In this document: piece by piece, positions 14,342-14,615 of the stretch
Numbering within the stretch: position 1 is the first letter of the stretch
Layout of the letters: each line of letters starts with the position of its first letter
Assembly (NCBI GenBank): GCA_035524895.1
Contig: DATLFI010000254.1
Location: 1-14,615 of the forward strand
Length of the DNA stretch: 14,615 nucleotides
Reading direction: 5' to 3'
From: DATLFI01 sp035524895
GTDB lineage: Bacteria; Acidobacteriota; Thermoanaerobaculia; Multivoradales; Multivoraceae
Notes under the pieces: model-generated
What the model was told of the DNA's origin: nothing
The model's input: the letters and a program-made list of their open reading frames with translations, nothing else
The model's database searches: none
Translations under genes and position numbers: made by a program

Positions 14342-14615
14342 GCAGCCCGTGGTGGAACCCCCGTGGGCTGCGTTGGGAGCGCCGTGGGGCCGGATGGTAG
14401 GCGCGCGAGCGGTGGCGATGCTGGGTCCATCGCTGAGCGAGCGCAACACCGCAGACGGCCCCACGCCGCCCCAACCGCTTTGGGCGCGGGGGTTTGCGGC
14501 CGCTGGCCGCGTTGGGCCTCCTGCACGATGGCACCGCATCGCGTTCGTCGGCCACGCCTTGCCAGCGGCCGCAGATCCCCGCGCGCAGCCTCACGCGGGT
14601 TTCACCACGGGCTGC
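14342..14615 (+). ncRNA. Dense nested inverted-repeat element, candidate structured RNA (or palindromic DNA element)
   Basis: Bases 14342-14372 pair with 14584-14615 in about 30 of 31 positions (13 perfect, one G-U, one C-C mismatch, one bulged T). Inside are several further stems. 14383-14392/14456-14465 is 10 bp. 14409-14420 with 14447-14452 and 14428-14433 forms two stacked 6-bp helices. A hairpin lies at about 14468-14484. 14484-14507/14561-14584 is 24 bp including two G-U pairs. Inner stems are at 14509-14518/14550-14557 and 14526-14530/14537-14541. The wobble pairs are G-U only in a plus-strand RNA, which is why this strand is given. The element touches the window end and may continue. 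No known RNA family was recognised, and a REP/BIME or MITE-like DNA element remains possible. Confidence 0.5.

Noticed and set aside
14058..14594. 178-codon open frame on the minus strand
   Set aside because: Arginine-rich, no recognisable domain, codon third positions unlike neighbouring genes, and half of it lies in the inverted-repeat element. It has a start only near the window edge.

Overview
This is a GC-rich bacterial chromosome segment with mostly housekeeping content. The pgk-tpiA-secG-tRNA-Leu(GAG) cluster, cyclophilin, TsaD, deoxynucleoside kinase and ThiG suggest a Gram-negative, proteobacterium-like or deltaproteobacterium/Myxococcota-like genome. The lineage is inferred from gene order and composition only. 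Nothing in the window is clearly phage or plasmid, and no transposase or CRISPR array was seen.

Layout. Bases 1-215 (+) hold the C-terminal end of a cyclophilin. Bases 301-3113 (-) form a cluster read pgk, tpiA, secG, tRNA-Leu(GAG): two glycolytic enzymes, a translocon subunit and a tRNA. tsaD (tRNA t6A37 synthesis) diverges from pgk and runs to 4363. It meets, stop codon on stop codon, a 601-residue minus-strand protein (4360-6165). That protein looks like a NYN (PIN-like RNase) domain and a LOTUS/OST-HTH-like domain, separated by an extremely acidic linker flanked by RG-rich patches. After an intergenic region come a deoxynucleoside kinase and thiG (6501-7983, +), probably one operon, then two nearly identical tRNA-Arg genes (anticodons ACG and TCG) with their own promoter.

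From 8342 the content is more accessory: a polytopic GT-C-like glycosyltransferase (+) overlaps convergently with a PLP-dependent group II decarboxylase (-). The decarboxylase is divergent from a secreted glycoside-hydrolase-like protein (+). A zinc-independent NADPH-dependent medium-chain oxidoreductase (-) follows.

The last ~275 bases (14342-14615) look non-coding and are densely filled with nested inverted repeats: a ~30-bp long-range stem, a 24-bp stem and several internal hairpins. Where the two long stems are imperfect, G-U wobbles are possible only in a plus-strand transcript. This suggests a structured RNA (or a large palindromic DNA element) and, with the NYN/LOTUS protein, is the most novel item here. 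It reaches the window edge, so its full extent is unknown.
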